DNA of 64,000 nt from positions 1-64,000 of the forward strand of contig RPFO01000938.1 in assembly GCA_009746045.1 (NCBI GenBank), written 5' to 3'. Below are positions 52,784 through 64,000 of this stretch, piece by piece. The notes beneath the pieces were generated by a model, which saw only the letters and a list, made by a program, of their open reading frames with translations, had not been told where the DNA came from and did not search any database. How positions within the stretch are numbered: position 1 is the first letter of the stretch; each line of letters opens with the position of its first letter. This DNA comes from Mesostigma viride. Lineage: Eukaryota; Streptophyta; Mesostigmatophyceae; Mesostigmatales; Mesostigmataceae. A program made the translations under genes and the position numbers.

Positions 52784-53736
52784 CTAACCCCGAGAAAGCG
52801 TTGTAAACTCGAGAATTATTATGCACCGGTTGAATTGTAAGCTCGCTCAGGAGTGCCACTCTGAGCCAATCTGCGGAGCTGCCGCCGTGCCACGCCATAT
52901 AAATATTGTGCCAACTGTAACCACTATGCCCTGTAACCACTATCCTCCACCTTTCCACAACCGACTGTGCCTGTGTGCCAGACTTCCGTCTGCCGTCTGC
53001 CAGCTTCTGCCAGGCGGGCCAGCGTGGCATGGGCACTGGGCAGTCTTTCTCAGTAAAAAACTAAAAATGGTTGTTGCTATGTCGCATGACATGAAGTCCA
53101 AGCTACGGATCGAATACGGGCTGTTTGCCTTTAATAGCATGCGGGTCTATTCAATCTACAGTCCACGACGAAGAAAAATTCATTTGAGAAAGAGTAAGAT
53201 ACGAGAAGGATATGAGAACACCATACAATTCAAGCGCGAAATGAAAACCCTCGCAAGTAACAAGGTGGTGTTGAGCGTACTTGCTAGAACTGTTTTTTAT
53301 TTCGCGCACTTCTGTTGCTGATCCATATCCGTAAATTTTCATTATCAACGACTCACGCTTGTGCTTATATATTCAGACTACATGCATGCAAATGACCTCC
53401 AGACCAGTGGCGCGAATAGGGGCAGAAGATGAGAAGAAAGTGTCGGCTTCGACACCCCAGATCAAGGACTTCCACCTTCAAGGGTAATACTGTGTATACA
53501 GAACAATGCGGTTATCAACTACGTGTATGGGAACAGACTTGTGCCAATGATGTCGGCCTTGATATGTCGAGACTGAGAGCCTGTGCGCTTGGAATGTATC
53601 TGCCTGCCTTCGACGAGTTAGTAGCAACGTTTTGGCTCGGTCATCGGCATCCTTCATTATGCCTCGACACTGGCGGGTACAGTATAATTCGTCATGTATT
53701 CGCCTTTGACGTTATAAAAGTGCATTTACCCTGACC
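52784..53736. other. Upstream region of the pyruvyltransferase-like gene, no gene recognised
   Basis: AT-richer. CCATATAAATATTG at about 52900 reads as a possible TATA box in either orientation. Short frames have no resemblance to known families. Confidence 0.4.
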
Positions 53737-55676
53737 AGTCCATCTACCCACCCACCCACCCACCCACCCACCCACCCACCCACCCACCCACCCACCCACC
53801 CACCCACCCACCCACCCACCCACCCACCCACCCACCCACCCACCCACCCACCCACCCACCCACCCACCCACCCACCCACCCACCCACCCACCCACCCACC
53901 CACCCACCCACCCACCCCCACCCACCCACCCACCCACCCACCCACCCACCACCACCCACCCACCCACCCACCCACCCACCCACCCACCCACCCACCCACC
54001 ACCCACCCACCCACCCACCCACCCACCCACCCACCCACCCACCCACCCACCCACCCACCCACCCACCCACCACCCACCCACCCACCCACCCACCCACCCA
54101 CCCACCCACCCACCCACCCACCCACCACCCACCCACCCACCCACCCACCCACCCACCCACCCACCCACCCACCCACCCACCCACCCACCCACCCACCCAC
54201 CCACCCACCCACCCACCCACCCACCCGTGGACCCACCCACCACCCACCCACCCACCCACCCACCCACCCACCCACCCACCCACCCACCCACCCACCCACC
54301 CACCACCCACCCACCCACCCACCCACCCACCCACCCACCCACCCACCCACCCACCCACCCACCCACCCACCCACCCACCACCCACCCACCCACCCACCCA
54401 CCCACCCACCCACCACCCACCCACCCACCCACCCACCCACCCACCCACCCACCCACCCACCCACCCACCCACCCACCCACCCACCCACCCACCCACCCAC
54501 CCACCCACCCACCCACCCACCCACCCACCCACCCACCCACCCACCCACCCACCCACCCACCCACCCGTGGACCCACCCACCCACCCACCCACCCACCCAC
54601 CCACCCACCCACCCACCCACCCACCCACCCACCCACCCACCCACCCACCACCCACCCACCCACCCACCCACCCACCCACCCACCCACCCACCCACCCACC
54701 CACCCACCCACCCACCCACCCACCCACCCACCCACCCACCCACCCACCCACCCACCCACCCACCCACCCACCCACCCACCCACCCACCCACCCACCCACC
54801 CACCCACCACCCACCCACCCACCCACCCACCCACCCACCCACCCACCCACCCACCCACCCACCCACCCACCCACCCACCCACCCACCCACCCACCCACCC
54901 ACCCACCCACCCACCCACCCACCCACCCACCCACCCACCCACCACCCACCCACCACCCACCCACCCACCCACCCACCCACCCACCCACCCACCCACCCAC
55001 CCACCCACCCACCCACCCACCCACCCACCCACCCACCCACCCACCCACCCACCACCCACCCACCCACCCACCCACCCACCCACCCACCCACCCACCCACC
55101 CACCCACCCACCCACCCACCCACCCACCCACCCACCCACCCACCACCCACCCACCCACCCACCCACCCACCCACCCACCCACCCACCCACCCACCCACCC
55201 ACCCACCCACCCACCCACCCACCCACCCACCCACCCACCCACCCACCCACCCACCCACCCACCCACCCACCCACCCACCCACCCACCCACCCCCGTGGAC
55301 CCACCCACCCACCCACCCACCCACCCACCCACCACCCACCCACCCACCCACCCACCCACCCACCCACCCACCCACCCACCCACCCACCCACCCACCCACC
55401 CACCCACCCACCCACCCACCCACCCACCCACCCACCCACCCACCCACCCACCCACCCACCCACCCACCCACCCACCCACCCACCCACCCACCCACCCACC
55501 CACCCACCCACCCACCCACCCACCCACCCACCCACCCACCCACCCACCCACCCACCCACCCACCACCCACCCACCCACCCACCCACCCACCCACACCCAC
55601 CCACCCACCCACCCACCCACCCACCCACCCACCCACCCACCCACCCACCCACCCACCCACCCACCCACCCACCCAC
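53737..55676. repeat. (CCCA)n array, 1.94 kb
   Basis: Nearly pure CACC repeats with single-base slips (CACCACCC) and three CCGTGGACCC interruptions (54227, 54567, 55295). All three minus frames are open (Gly-Gly-Trp-Val) and so are plus frames (Thr-His-Pro-Pro); compositional. Confidence 0.97.
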
Positions 55677-55693
55677 CTACCTATCATACACGC

Positions 55694-56452
55694 ATTCACA
55701 CTCACACTCACACTCACACTCACACTCACACCCACACCCACACCCACACCCACACCCACACCCACACCCACACCCACACCCACACCCACACCCACACCCA
55801 CACCTACACCCACACCCACACCCACACCCACACCCACACCCACACCCACACCCACACCCACACCCACACCCACACCCACACCCACACCCACACCCACACC
55901 CACACCCACACCCACACCCACACCCACACCCACACCCACACCCACACCCACACCCACACCCACACCCACACCCACACCCACACCCACACCCACACCCACA
56001 CCCGGCCACACCCACACCCACACTCACACTCACACTCACACTCGCACTCGCACTCGCACTCGCACTCACACTCACACTCACACTCACACTCACACTCACC
56101 TGTCACACTCACACGAGTTCACACTCACACTCACACTCACACTCACACTCACACTCACACTCACACTCACACTCACACTCACACTCACACTCACACTCAC
56201 ACTCACACTCACACTCACACTCACACTCACACTCACACTCACACTCACACTCACACTCACACTCACACTCACACTCACACTCACACTCACACTCACACTC
56301 ACACTCACACTCACACTCACACTCACACTCACACTCACACTCACACTCACACTCACACTCACACTCACACTCACACTCACACTCACACTCACACTCACAC
56401 TCACACTCACACTCACACTCACACTCACACTCACACTCACATTTACATTCAC
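55694..56452. repeat. (CACTCA)n and (CCCACA)n hexamer arrays
   Basis: CACTCA units 55694-55727, CCCACA units 55728-56020, CACTCA/CACTCG units 56021-56096, then CACTCA from about 56116 to 56440. They share the CAC core with the neighbouring (CCCA)n, suggesting stepwise origin from one seed. Confidence 0.95.
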
Positions 56453-56455
56453 CAT

Positions 56456-57146
56456 ACATACTCACCATACTCACCATACTCACCACACTCACCAACGTAT
56501 CCAATGTAGCCAAACGTGCTTAAACTAAATTCATCAATTTTTTGGTGCCTGGAAAGATAGCCTGATCAATCAATTTGCTTACTGAAGTCTTTAACTTTGG
56601 GGGGGGATATATCAAGGAGACAACAATAATATATACATGAAACATAACATGATTTAACACAGCAAGAGTTTACTTTATTATCAATGATGTATTGTATTCT
56701 GATTTGGCACGCCGCAATTCAGGTGAAAACCATTTGCGTTCAGTGCCGGTCCGCGGAAAACGCGATCTGCAAATGAATCCAGGCCGGAATCGAACTGGGG
56801 ACCTCTCGCACCAATGTTGCTGACTATAGGACGTACGGACGTCTCCGGATCCTAGGGCATCGCCAACTGACACCTACAGTCATCCGCAAAAGTTCTCCTT
56901 TCCGGGGAGTGATGCAAGCCTTTCGGATTTGGTACTAGATAAATCATTCGAGATCTGTGTGTAGGAGTACTACACACGTGTCTGCACGCGAGACTTGTTC
57001 AGTCTCGCACCGTAAGACGGGCTGAACACGGCTGGAACCTTCTTGAGAATGCTCATAACTTTTACATCCGGGCATGATGAAATTTGGTCGGGTAAATTGC
57101 GGTAGACGCGCCTTTTGATGACGAACACGATGATATAATTTTCGGC
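56456..57146. other. Intergenic, contains a tRNA-like sequence
   Basis: No gene. A minus-strand tRNA-like stretch lies at 56775-56852; the rest shows no recognised family. Confidence 0.4.
56775..56852 (-). tRNA. tRNA-Pro-like sequence, probably SINE head or pseudogene
   Basis: On the minus strand, GGTGCGAGAGGTCCC then CAGTTCGATTCC resembles the 3' half of eukaryotic tRNA-Pro and contains a good B box (GTTCGATTC). The outer ends GGATCCGG/CCTGGATTC can pair over 8 positions. The D and anticodon arms do not fold properly, so a working tRNA is unlikely. Confidence 0.35.
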
Positions 57147-57863
57147 CGCCATCGCCCAAGATCGCAAGGACTTCTTTGCTGCGCTGGAGAACCTCGCGAA
57201 CGGCACCCCTGGTCGCAACTACCTCGCTCTGCTACTGGACGCCAACGCAACGCTACCACCGAGTACTGGCGGATGTCAGCACGCCCCCAACGGTACGGTC
57301 TCCAATGCCAACACTGAACTTTTTGCTGATTTGCTTACGACATGCGATTTGGTCACTGCCAACACCGGCCCGCTTTCCACATAGTCCAGATGCTCTGGTG
57401 GTCACACACTTGACCTCGCCAACTGGCACTGAACGCTGCATCGACTATGTTGTAATGCGCAAGCGTCATCAAGGATCTGTACTATAGCTGCTCGCTCGCA
57501 CGTGATCCCCCTGGTGCGCTCCGATCATCGCATCCGGTCACCGCCCGCATCCGCCTGCGATTCCCCTCGCCCTTTCGTAAGCACGTGGGCACCACCTGAT
57601 TTGCGCACACTGCAGTTGCTTGAGAAATCTGACGACGCTCTGGAGGACTTCCCTGAAAAACGCGACCACAAGCGCGCGGCAGAGGCGTTCGTCGACGCGC
57701 TGGACATCCCGGCCAGCCACGCCCAGCTAGCTGGTCGCTGCCGGCCCGGCTTCGGCCCTTCGGCACCTCGCTGGCAAGCTGCCCGCAGCCGGGGCCCTGC
57801 TGCCCCTCCGCCGCCCGCCCCGCTTCACCAGCCTGCACCGGCTCCCCGCCGTCATCCAGGCCC

Positions 57864-57871
57864 GGCAAGCC
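57864..57871. repeat. 8-base target duplication GGCAAGCC, left
   Basis: Identical to 59632-59639. Eight bases is the hAT transposase signature. Confidence 0.92.
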
Positions 57872-59631
57872 CAGAGTGAGATCGTACGTTATACGCGTTA
57901 TACGGTCACGGTGGAGTATAATGTATAATACGGTATAATACGGTATAATACGGTATTATACGTTTTCGTACGGACACACTCAGAATACTCTGATTTTACA
58001 CATTTTAAGACACCCACCATCAATCCACATGTTTTTAACACTGTTTTGGACATAATCCAAGGTTGCCCTACCCTCGGCTATACTCTATACGGTGGATATT
58101 GTGGACACGATCGATGTATTGCATGTAATACTGAGAATGTAAACGTGCGCATGCATAATTGTGTGTATGTGTATATATGTGGCTTTATATTGGTTATGTT
58201 TACTTGGGTGCCTTCACTTTGATGCAAGTAATTATATATTTTAATATATATATGTGGCTGTGCATGCACGCAAATACTACAGTAGTATACAATTAATGCA
58301 TGTAGTATGTTTGCATGGTGCGATGCTATGTGAATATACTGAGCTGCATGTGACTACAGGTGTGTGACTCGTGGTGTGCATTAATTAATTAATTAACTGA
58401 ATTAATTAATTAATATTAATTAATCTCGTGTCCCCGTTGGGGAACCACGGAGGCTAAACAGGTGGGGATGTGATAAGTAACTCACATATTCTCACCTTCC
58501 ATACAACAACCTTGTTTTCCAGCAGGCTGAAGAGCATGACAGGCGTCTATGAGCTCGCCAGCTCCTTGCAACGGTGATGCCGCTCCCAGGCAGCTAGGGT
58601 CCTTGACTACGCAATATAGAATGTCTACCGTGTGAAAACCTCCATACAGGAAGCGTAGCAAAGCCAGATAACTGCCCGATCAATTCTGGGTAGCTTTAGG
58701 AAGCATGGCATACGCAGCGTAAGGAAAACCATTGAAAGCTGCGGAAAATCTGATAGCACAACTGCAACAAGTGGAGAACAAAATAGCAAGAAAAACCCAG
58801 AAACGGCGCAAAAAGTTTCATGCCAGATTCATTAAGAGCGCAAACAGACTGGGCGGTGACATGCGGCAAATCAACGTACCACGGCCGGCATTATTTCCTA
58901 CCCAGGCGCGCAAGAAAAGCCAGCCAGCCATGGATGGATTAACCGCGGATTGCGCAGGCCTGAACGAAATCATTTTAGAAATGACAGGAAATGGCCGCAG
59001 ATCGAAGATGCTTAGGTTATTTTCATGGTGTCCGTTAATAAACGGCTCTTGCTGCATCAAAATAACCCACCAATGTCGAGTTCTACCGTCGCAGGCACAC
59101 ATGCTAGATTATTCATCGCGGCCAAATTGACGTTGGATGAGACCCCCGTGCAAATCTGTACCAACAAAGGCAGCGAATTTGCAAATAGTGCAGATCTTGC
59201 TATGAAACATCATAATAGAACATCACTTTTAACCATCGGCTTAATTTTTTCGCCTGTCGCCCGCCGGATTAGCCATATTTTAACGGAACGCACGTCGCCA
59301 TGGCCACCTCCGCACGGTGCGCGCACTGTGCACCACAATGTCAAAATAAGATCGCGTCGAATTGTGAAAGTTCAGACGGGTCAGTACTTATCCATGTCAT
59401 TTAGTAGAGATACGAAATCTGTGGCTTCAAATCGTTGCCCTGTCGTTCTGGCATCCTAGCCGCGCAAAACGTAAAAAAAACGCGGAAAACACGGCATTAT
59501 ACGGTATTATACGGTATTATACGTCATTATGCGCTAAAACGTATTACGTATGAAAAATTATACGCTAAAAGCCAGCGTATTACGTATTATACCGTATTAT
59601 ACCGTATTATACGGCGTATGATCTCACACTG
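57872..59631. mobile_element. hAT-like non-autonomous DNA transposon, 1760 bases
   Basis: Terminal inverted repeats CAGAGTGAGATCGTACG and CAGTGTGAGATCATACG (read inward from each end) with a perfect 8-base duplication. Subterminal arrays of TATAATACGG-type units occur at both ends (57890-57965 and 59495-59615), as bound by hAT transposases. The middle is AT-rich and includes a LINE-type (TTAA)n tail with hairpin (58380-58455). No hAT transposase frame; the two 130-140-codon frames at 58732-59459 are unassigned. Confidence 0.88.
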
Positions 59632-61885
59632 GGCAAGCCCTACGCGACATGCAACCGCGACCCCGCCCGCTACGCCCGCCTCAAAGCCGATTACCACTCG
59701 GCCCGATCCGGCAGGCGACCAAGGAGCAGGAGGACCTTCATGTCCGCGAGTACTTCGCCCACCTCAAGGACCAGCACGGCAAGTACGCCTGGACACGCCT
59801 GCGTCACGCCCAACAAGGCAACAACAGCCCGCCGGCGGCGCGCAGCCGGCGCCGCGGACGCTCTCTGGCTCACCGCAGCAGCAGCTCGACCAGTGGTATT
59901 CCTCCCAGTCCCGGCTGCTCGGCGCCCCCCTGCGCCGCCTCCGCCGCTTGGCCCTCTGGCGGCCGCACGCCTGGCAGTAACGCCTGCGGCCCTCCCTGCG
60001 CCGCCCACGCCGCCCGCCGCTGAGCAGGACTACACGTACCCAGCCCTGACGGAACCCCTGGCCGACCCCAACGAGCTACCGCCGTTCACCGAGCTCGAGC
60101 TGAGCACCGCCGCCAAGCAACTCCGCTTCTACGCCGCCGTTGGACCTGACCAGCTCCCAGCCCCGGTGATTAATTAAGCTGACGGCGCTCACGGGGTTCC
60201 TGCTTGACGTCTGCAACCAGATCCTGCTTGCCGCCGCGCCGCCGATTCCTGAGTGGCAGCACAGCTACCGTATTATGCTGTACAAAAACAAAGGTTCCCC
60301 TGACGACCCCGCCAACTACCGAGGAGTCTGCATCCAGAGCGCCACACTCAAGTTGTTCATGCGCATGATCCTCAACCGCCTTCGTTCTGCTCTCGACTGT
60401 CACCTAGGGGAAAGTCAAATGGGCTTTCGTCCTGGGCGCAACACCGTCATGGCCATCTTCGTCGCGCATCGCCTCTTCGAGAAAATCGCTCTCCTGCAAC
60501 GTGGTGAGTTTCCCGCCATCCTGATCTTCGTCGACTTCATCAAGGCTTTTGATTCTGTCCTCTGGGATGCTCTAATGGGCTGTACTTGCTCGCGCTCGCG
60601 TCCCCACTCCCCTGATTACCGTCATCCGCACGTTGTATGAGGGGTCGACCACTTCGGTGCGCACTCAACACGGCATTACCCCGCCATGCCCACTGCAGAC
60701 TGGCGTCTGGCAGGGTTGTGTCCTGTCGCCGTACCTGCTTATTATTGTAGTGGATTATGTTATGCGCCAGGCACGTGCTCGCTTTGCTAGCTCATTGCAG
60801 GCCGTGCCCCCGGCCTAGCGATCACGAACTAGCTTGGAGAAGGGGGGCCGACTAACAAGCAGAATTTACTAGCTGACCTCATTTATGCCGACGACATCAC
60901 GCTCATCGAGAAGCCGGACGTCTGCCCAACTTTGGCTGGACTGCCTGGCGCTCGAGGCTCGGGCGGTTGGTCTAGAAATCAGCCCCAAAACGGAGGCCCT
61001 GGCCCTCGGCATGGCAGGGCCCCCACCCACACTCCGCCTCTTAGACGACACCGAGGTCCCCTACCCTACTTCAGGCCGCTTCAAGCTGCTCGGCAGTTGG
61101 CTTCCCGACTGCGAGGACGACCTGACGACACGGATCGGCATGGCGTGGGCGCACCTCCATGACCACCGCCGCTGGTGGAGCAACCCCGCCCTACCCCGGA
61201 TCGTCAAGCGTGACCTCTTCAAGGTCGTCATTCTGACGATCCTGACCTACGGCGCCGAGACCTGGACACTGACGCAGGAGCTGGAGCAACGACTCGACGG
61301 CACCGTCACCAAGATGCTGCGCAAGGCCCTTAACATCCCCTTTGGTTTGCACATTAGTAATGAGGATTTGCACGCTGATTTGCCCTATGTTTCCCACATT
61401 ATTAGGCACAGGCGCCTGGGCCTAGCCGGGCACCTGGCCCGCACAGATAAGGTAGATACATCAGATAGACTAGCTGGCACCAAGCCCGCCCAGCCTGGGC
61501 GATATGTCCTCACCTGGCGTGCCCCAGGCCGCGCGCGGCAGGGCCGCCACCCGTGGACTTTTCGTGATAGACTCGGCATGGACATGTGCTACACTAGACG
61601 TGACGGGCTCACACCCGGGCAGTCTCCTGGTTTGTCTGTAATATGGAGGCAGATCGATGGTGCGCAAGGATAGATGGCAAGTAGTGATGAAGGAGACCAC
61701 CCCCAAGTGTGTGGGGGCTCGATCCGCGTGTGACCGCGTATGGCATTCATAGCGATTCGGGCCGCGGTGCCCACACCCCTGTAACTAGGACCTATAGATA
61801 GCTTACACCATCCATTCCATCCCATGTTCCCCTCCCACTGAGGACTTATGCTCACGTGACGCAGTCACGTGTCTATTGATTAATT

Positions 61886-62640
61886 CATTCATGGTCCAGA
61901 GCCCACAGATAGGCTATAGTGGAACACACACATTTAGAGGCGCCGGTTTGGGAGAATATAAAGGCCTCTCCCGGAGCCTGAGGGTTTTTAGGGGCATTCC
62001 CAGGGTTAGCCCACAACCCCAGAAGGGGCATAGCAATGTTTTTTTATACACAGTCTGGGCTACAACCTGCAGGCGGGGGATGTAAACAGCCACCTACTCT
62101 GGGTGCACGAGGTTATAGCGAGGAATATAACGAGGAAGTTATTAGCCTGCATGTAACTTGAAGCGCACATAAAAAATATTGCTGAAAAGTCCCTGAAAAA
62201 TACCCATGTGCGGCATGGCAGTTTTATGTGCCCAAACGCTGTGCATGCGATTGGGCCCCAAATTGGCATGGGCTCATACCCAAGTGTGCCACCAGCATGG
62301 ATGTGATGTGAAATCCCACACGCAGTCCCAATTTTTTGTTTGCACTAAGTTTGTGCGGCCGGCTGTGCCAAAATTAGCCAAGGGCCAGGTGACCCCCTAG
62401 ATGTCTTTTTGTGGTGCCTCTAATTTCAGAGTAAAAACCCAGATTTTTTTTCATAGGTCTTTGGTACACACCTCTAGGTATGAGGACATGGAAGGGCTTT
62501 TCCCCATACAATTTCCGTGGCAGTGCCTTGAATACAACGTGTCCAATATGTAGATATTTCAATGGCTCACCTTCGCAGAGGTAGTATATATCACGTAATT
62601 TATTCATTAATTGCCCAGGCAGACAGCAATATTGTACAGG
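61886..62640. other. Repeat debris, no gene
   Basis: 61950-62100 (CCCAGAAGGGGCATAGCAAT, GCAGGCGGGGGATGTAAACA) is a diverged relative of the 40000-40150 repeat. The rest shows nothing recognised. Confidence 0.45.
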
Positions 62641-62760
62641 ATGGCGGGGATGTTCCCAATCTATCTCGTTAACGCTGCCGACCCGTATGGCAGTGATCGA
62701 GCGTGAACGGGCATGACAAGACCAGGAGGTTATCTCAAACAGCGCAATAATGCCGTGGTC

Positions 62761-62913
62761 CTAATCATCGTCAGCAGAAGGCGTGTCATCCGGCTCATAT
62801 CTGCGATGCAACACCAACCATCCGATAACATACATGAAAAATGCACACCCAATGATGGAAATTGGGATAGCATGAGTACAGTGACATAACGGACGGGTTT
62901 GAAACCAACGAGG
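62761..62913 (-). CDS. Candidate terminal exon of a membrane protein
   Basis: Reading from an AG at 62914-62915: a segment with one hydrophobic span (IPISIIGCAFFMYVIGWLVL), then RRYEPDD and an acidic end before TAG (62761-62763). The pattern span, positive residues, acidic tail looks like real protein, but there is no homology I can name and the upstream exon is not found. Confidence 0.3.
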   Translation of the reverse strand, partial: PRWFQTRPLCHCTHAIPISIIGCAFFMYVIGWLVLHRRYEPDDTPSADDD

Positions 62914-63314
62914 CTTACAATGCTCTTACATCGAAATGGGCGGGAAGCGAAAGGATAAACCCATAATGAAGGAACCCGAATCCCAATAGAAGAAAATACT
63001 TCGATTCATTTCATGCAAAGTGACCACACCACCCAAAGATAGGCACAACGTCAATCAGCGCCAACGGCTGAGGACTACCACTGACCAGGTCTATTTTGAG
63101 GGTGGGGTGGGGATTGGGGGATGGAGAAGAGGAAAACACACGCACGCTTGCATCTAGTGTGCACATCTTGCTAGTCGTTATACAGGTATAAGAGTGTGGT
63201 CTACGTGGTGACCCACCTACAAAAGCTCCACTAGCCCCAGAAGCATTGTGACCACCAAGACCACAATTGATTGTTTCCAACGCTAGTGTGAACATCAGCT
63301 CGAGGCAGCTACAC
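62914..63314. other. No gene recognised
   Basis: Short frames only. Includes a GGGGTGGGGATTGGGG purine tract near 63100. Confidence 0.4.
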
Positions 63315-63716
63315 CAACAGGTATAGCAACAGGAAGAGCAGCTGGTATCGCAACAGGTATAGCAACAGGAAGAGCAGCTGGTATCGCAACAGGTATAGCA
63401 ACAGGAAGAGCAGCTGGTATCGCAACAGGTATCGCAACAGGAAGAGCAGCTGGTATCGCAACAGGTATCGCAACAGGAAGAGCAGCTAGTATCGCAACAG
63501 GTATAGCAACAGGAAGAGCAGCTGGTATCGCAACAGGTATAGCAACAGGAAGAGCAGCTGGTATCGCAACAGGTATAGCAACAGGAAGAGCAGCTGGTAT
63601 CGCAACAGGTATAGCAACAGGAAGAGCAGCTGGTATCGCAACAGGTATAGCAACAGGAAGAGCAGCTGGTATCGCAACAGGTATAGCAACAGGAAGAGCA
63701 GCTGGTATCGCAACAG
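63315..63716. repeat. 36-base minisatellite made of three 12-base subunits
   Basis: About 11 units of GGTATAGCAACA, GGAAGAGCAGCT and GGTATCGCAACA. The subunits are clearly related, so a 12-mer was triplicated before the 36-mer expanded. The minus frame gives a Cys/Ser-rich open frame that I do not accept as a gene. Confidence 0.95.
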
Positions 63717-63746
63717 GACTTGAGCAACAGGCAGAGTGGTTTGGGC

Positions 63747-63800
63747 TTACTTGGCGAGGCGCTTACGCAGTTCCGCGAGGCCGGTTGCTCTTATTCTGCA
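63747..63800 (-). pseudogene. Duplicate of the downstream terminal exon, frameshifted
   Basis: The minus strand reads QNKSN, then one extra base, then ELRKRLAK and TAA (63747-63749), matching the exon at 63869-64000. The extra C before the ELRKRLAK codons breaks the frame. Confidence 0.7.
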
Positions 63801-63868
63801 CCACCACCCTTGATGCTACTGTGACCATCAGTCCAGCTGCCATACAGGTACCACTACAGGCGCATGGC

Positions 63869-64000
63869 TTACTTGGCGAGCCGCTTGCGCAACTCCACTA
63901 GCTGGTTGCTCTTGGTCTGCATCATCTTCTTCATGGTCAGGAATGGCTTGCTCTCCTGCAGTTTGGCGTCCACCACCTTGTTGGCCGCGTCCACCTCCAG
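63869..64000 (-). CDS. C-terminal exon of a coiled-coil protein (LZTFL1/BBS17-like, tentative), cut by window edge
   Basis: 44 codons, TAA at 63869-63871, frame open to the window edge. Residues are helical with heptads; ending FLTMKKMMQTKSNQLVELRKRLAK. The MKKM...K..Q..ELRKRLAK pattern resembles the end of LZTFL1 (BBS17), a ciliary-trafficking coiled-coil protein, but short coiled coils match many families. High GC and regular codons support a real exon. Confidence 0.6.
   Translation of the reverse strand: MEVDAANKVVDAKLQESKPFLTMKKMMQTKSNQLVELRKRLAK

Larger units (their letters stand above)
57147..61885 (+). mobile_element. LINE family B, longest copy, split by a hAT-like element
   Basis: Endonuclease remnants (57200-57560: LLLDANATLPP, CIDYVVMRKRH, VRSDHRI) run to 57871. 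The linker resumes at 59640. RT follows: PPFTELELSTAAKQLRFYAA (60070), YKNKGSPDDPANYRGVCIQS (60280), SQMGFRPGRNTVMAIFVAH, VDFIKAFDSVLWDAL (60532), DLIYADDITLIEK (60876), the thumb and C-terminus to the stop at 61671. The 3' UTR ends CTCACGTGACGCAGTCACGTGTC and a short TTAAT tail. Several frameshifts and stops; inactive. Confidence 0.85.

Noticed and set aside
53737-55676. Interstitial telomere
   Set aside because: CCCA and CCCACA units do not match any telomere repeat known to me in algae or plants.
53692-56528. Giant frames (650-760 codons) of GGWV, PPTH or TH repeats
   Set aside because: Artefact of (CCCA)n and hexamer arrays, open on both strands in several frames.
58732-59459. Possible integrase remnant (TNKGSEFANSAD) inside the hAT-like element
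   Set aside because: One weak motif only, with the expected Asp replaced and no other catalytic region in frame; too thin to call.
63011-63727. Cys/Ser-rich 238-codon minus frame
   Set aside because: Its repetitive part is the 36-base minisatellite and the remainder lacks resemblance to any family.

Overview
This is nuclear DNA of a repeat-rich eukaryote, most likely a microalga. The evidence is a spliced enolase with GT-AG introns, a U-box kinase, an ankyrin protein, LTR and non-LTR retrotransposons, TIR transposons and kilobase-long microsatellites; no bacterial features are seen. The enolase lacks the short Trp-containing insert typical of land-plant and charophyte enolases, which argues weakly against a streptophyte. 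The species cannot be fixed from sequence alone.

Layout. About 480-18400 is a nested transposon stack. The oldest layer is a Ty3/gypsy-type element (gag, protease, a cytosine-5 DNA methyltransferase, RT, RNase H, integrase and a C-terminal PHD finger). A complete Ty1/copia-type element (3687-10479, two 583-base LTRs with 2 mismatches, 5-base target duplication GCGGC) sits inside methyltransferase motif I. A LINE (15446-18115, 13-base target duplication) is inserted downstream of the gypsy coding region, and it carries an ORF1-only LINE piece of its own. From 18793 to 20801 are a 180-base retroposed unit and two minus-strand LINE fragments.

Host genes. Enolase lies on the minus strand at 21471-23892 (first exon not located), a U-box/protein-kinase gene at 27736-29598 (+), an ankyrin-repeat gene at about 34061-35263 (+), a pyruvyltransferase-like type II membrane protein at 51215-52783 (-), and the C-terminal exon of a coiled-coil protein (LZTFL1/BBS17-like, tentative) at the right edge (-). 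A possible membrane-protein terminal exon is at 62761-62913 (-).

The remainder is repeats. There are (GGGC)n/(GGGT)n at 29.8-31.3 kb, a 20-base minisatellite at 31.8-32.9 kb, a 31-base minisatellite at 33.2-34.0 kb that grows from the end of a dispersed repeat, and (CCCA)n, (CCCACA)n and (CACTCA)n at 53.7-56.5 kb. A 36-base minisatellite lies at 63.3-63.7 kb. LINE relics of at least three related RT families fill 36.4-51.0 kb and 57.1-61.9 kb. They are broken by a pair of 480-base MITE-like elements, a 1.7-kb TIR element and a 1.76-kb hAT-like element with a perfect 8-base target duplication.

The strongest biological signal is the gypsy element that carries its own full-motif DNA cytosine methyltransferase plus a PHD chromatin reader. 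Removing the copia insertion arithmetically (6798 bases, a multiple of three) rejoins the methyltransferase reading frame. Second is the copia element: its gag and pol are separated by an in-frame UGA in the CUAG readthrough context, and its protease-like domain lies after the integrase.
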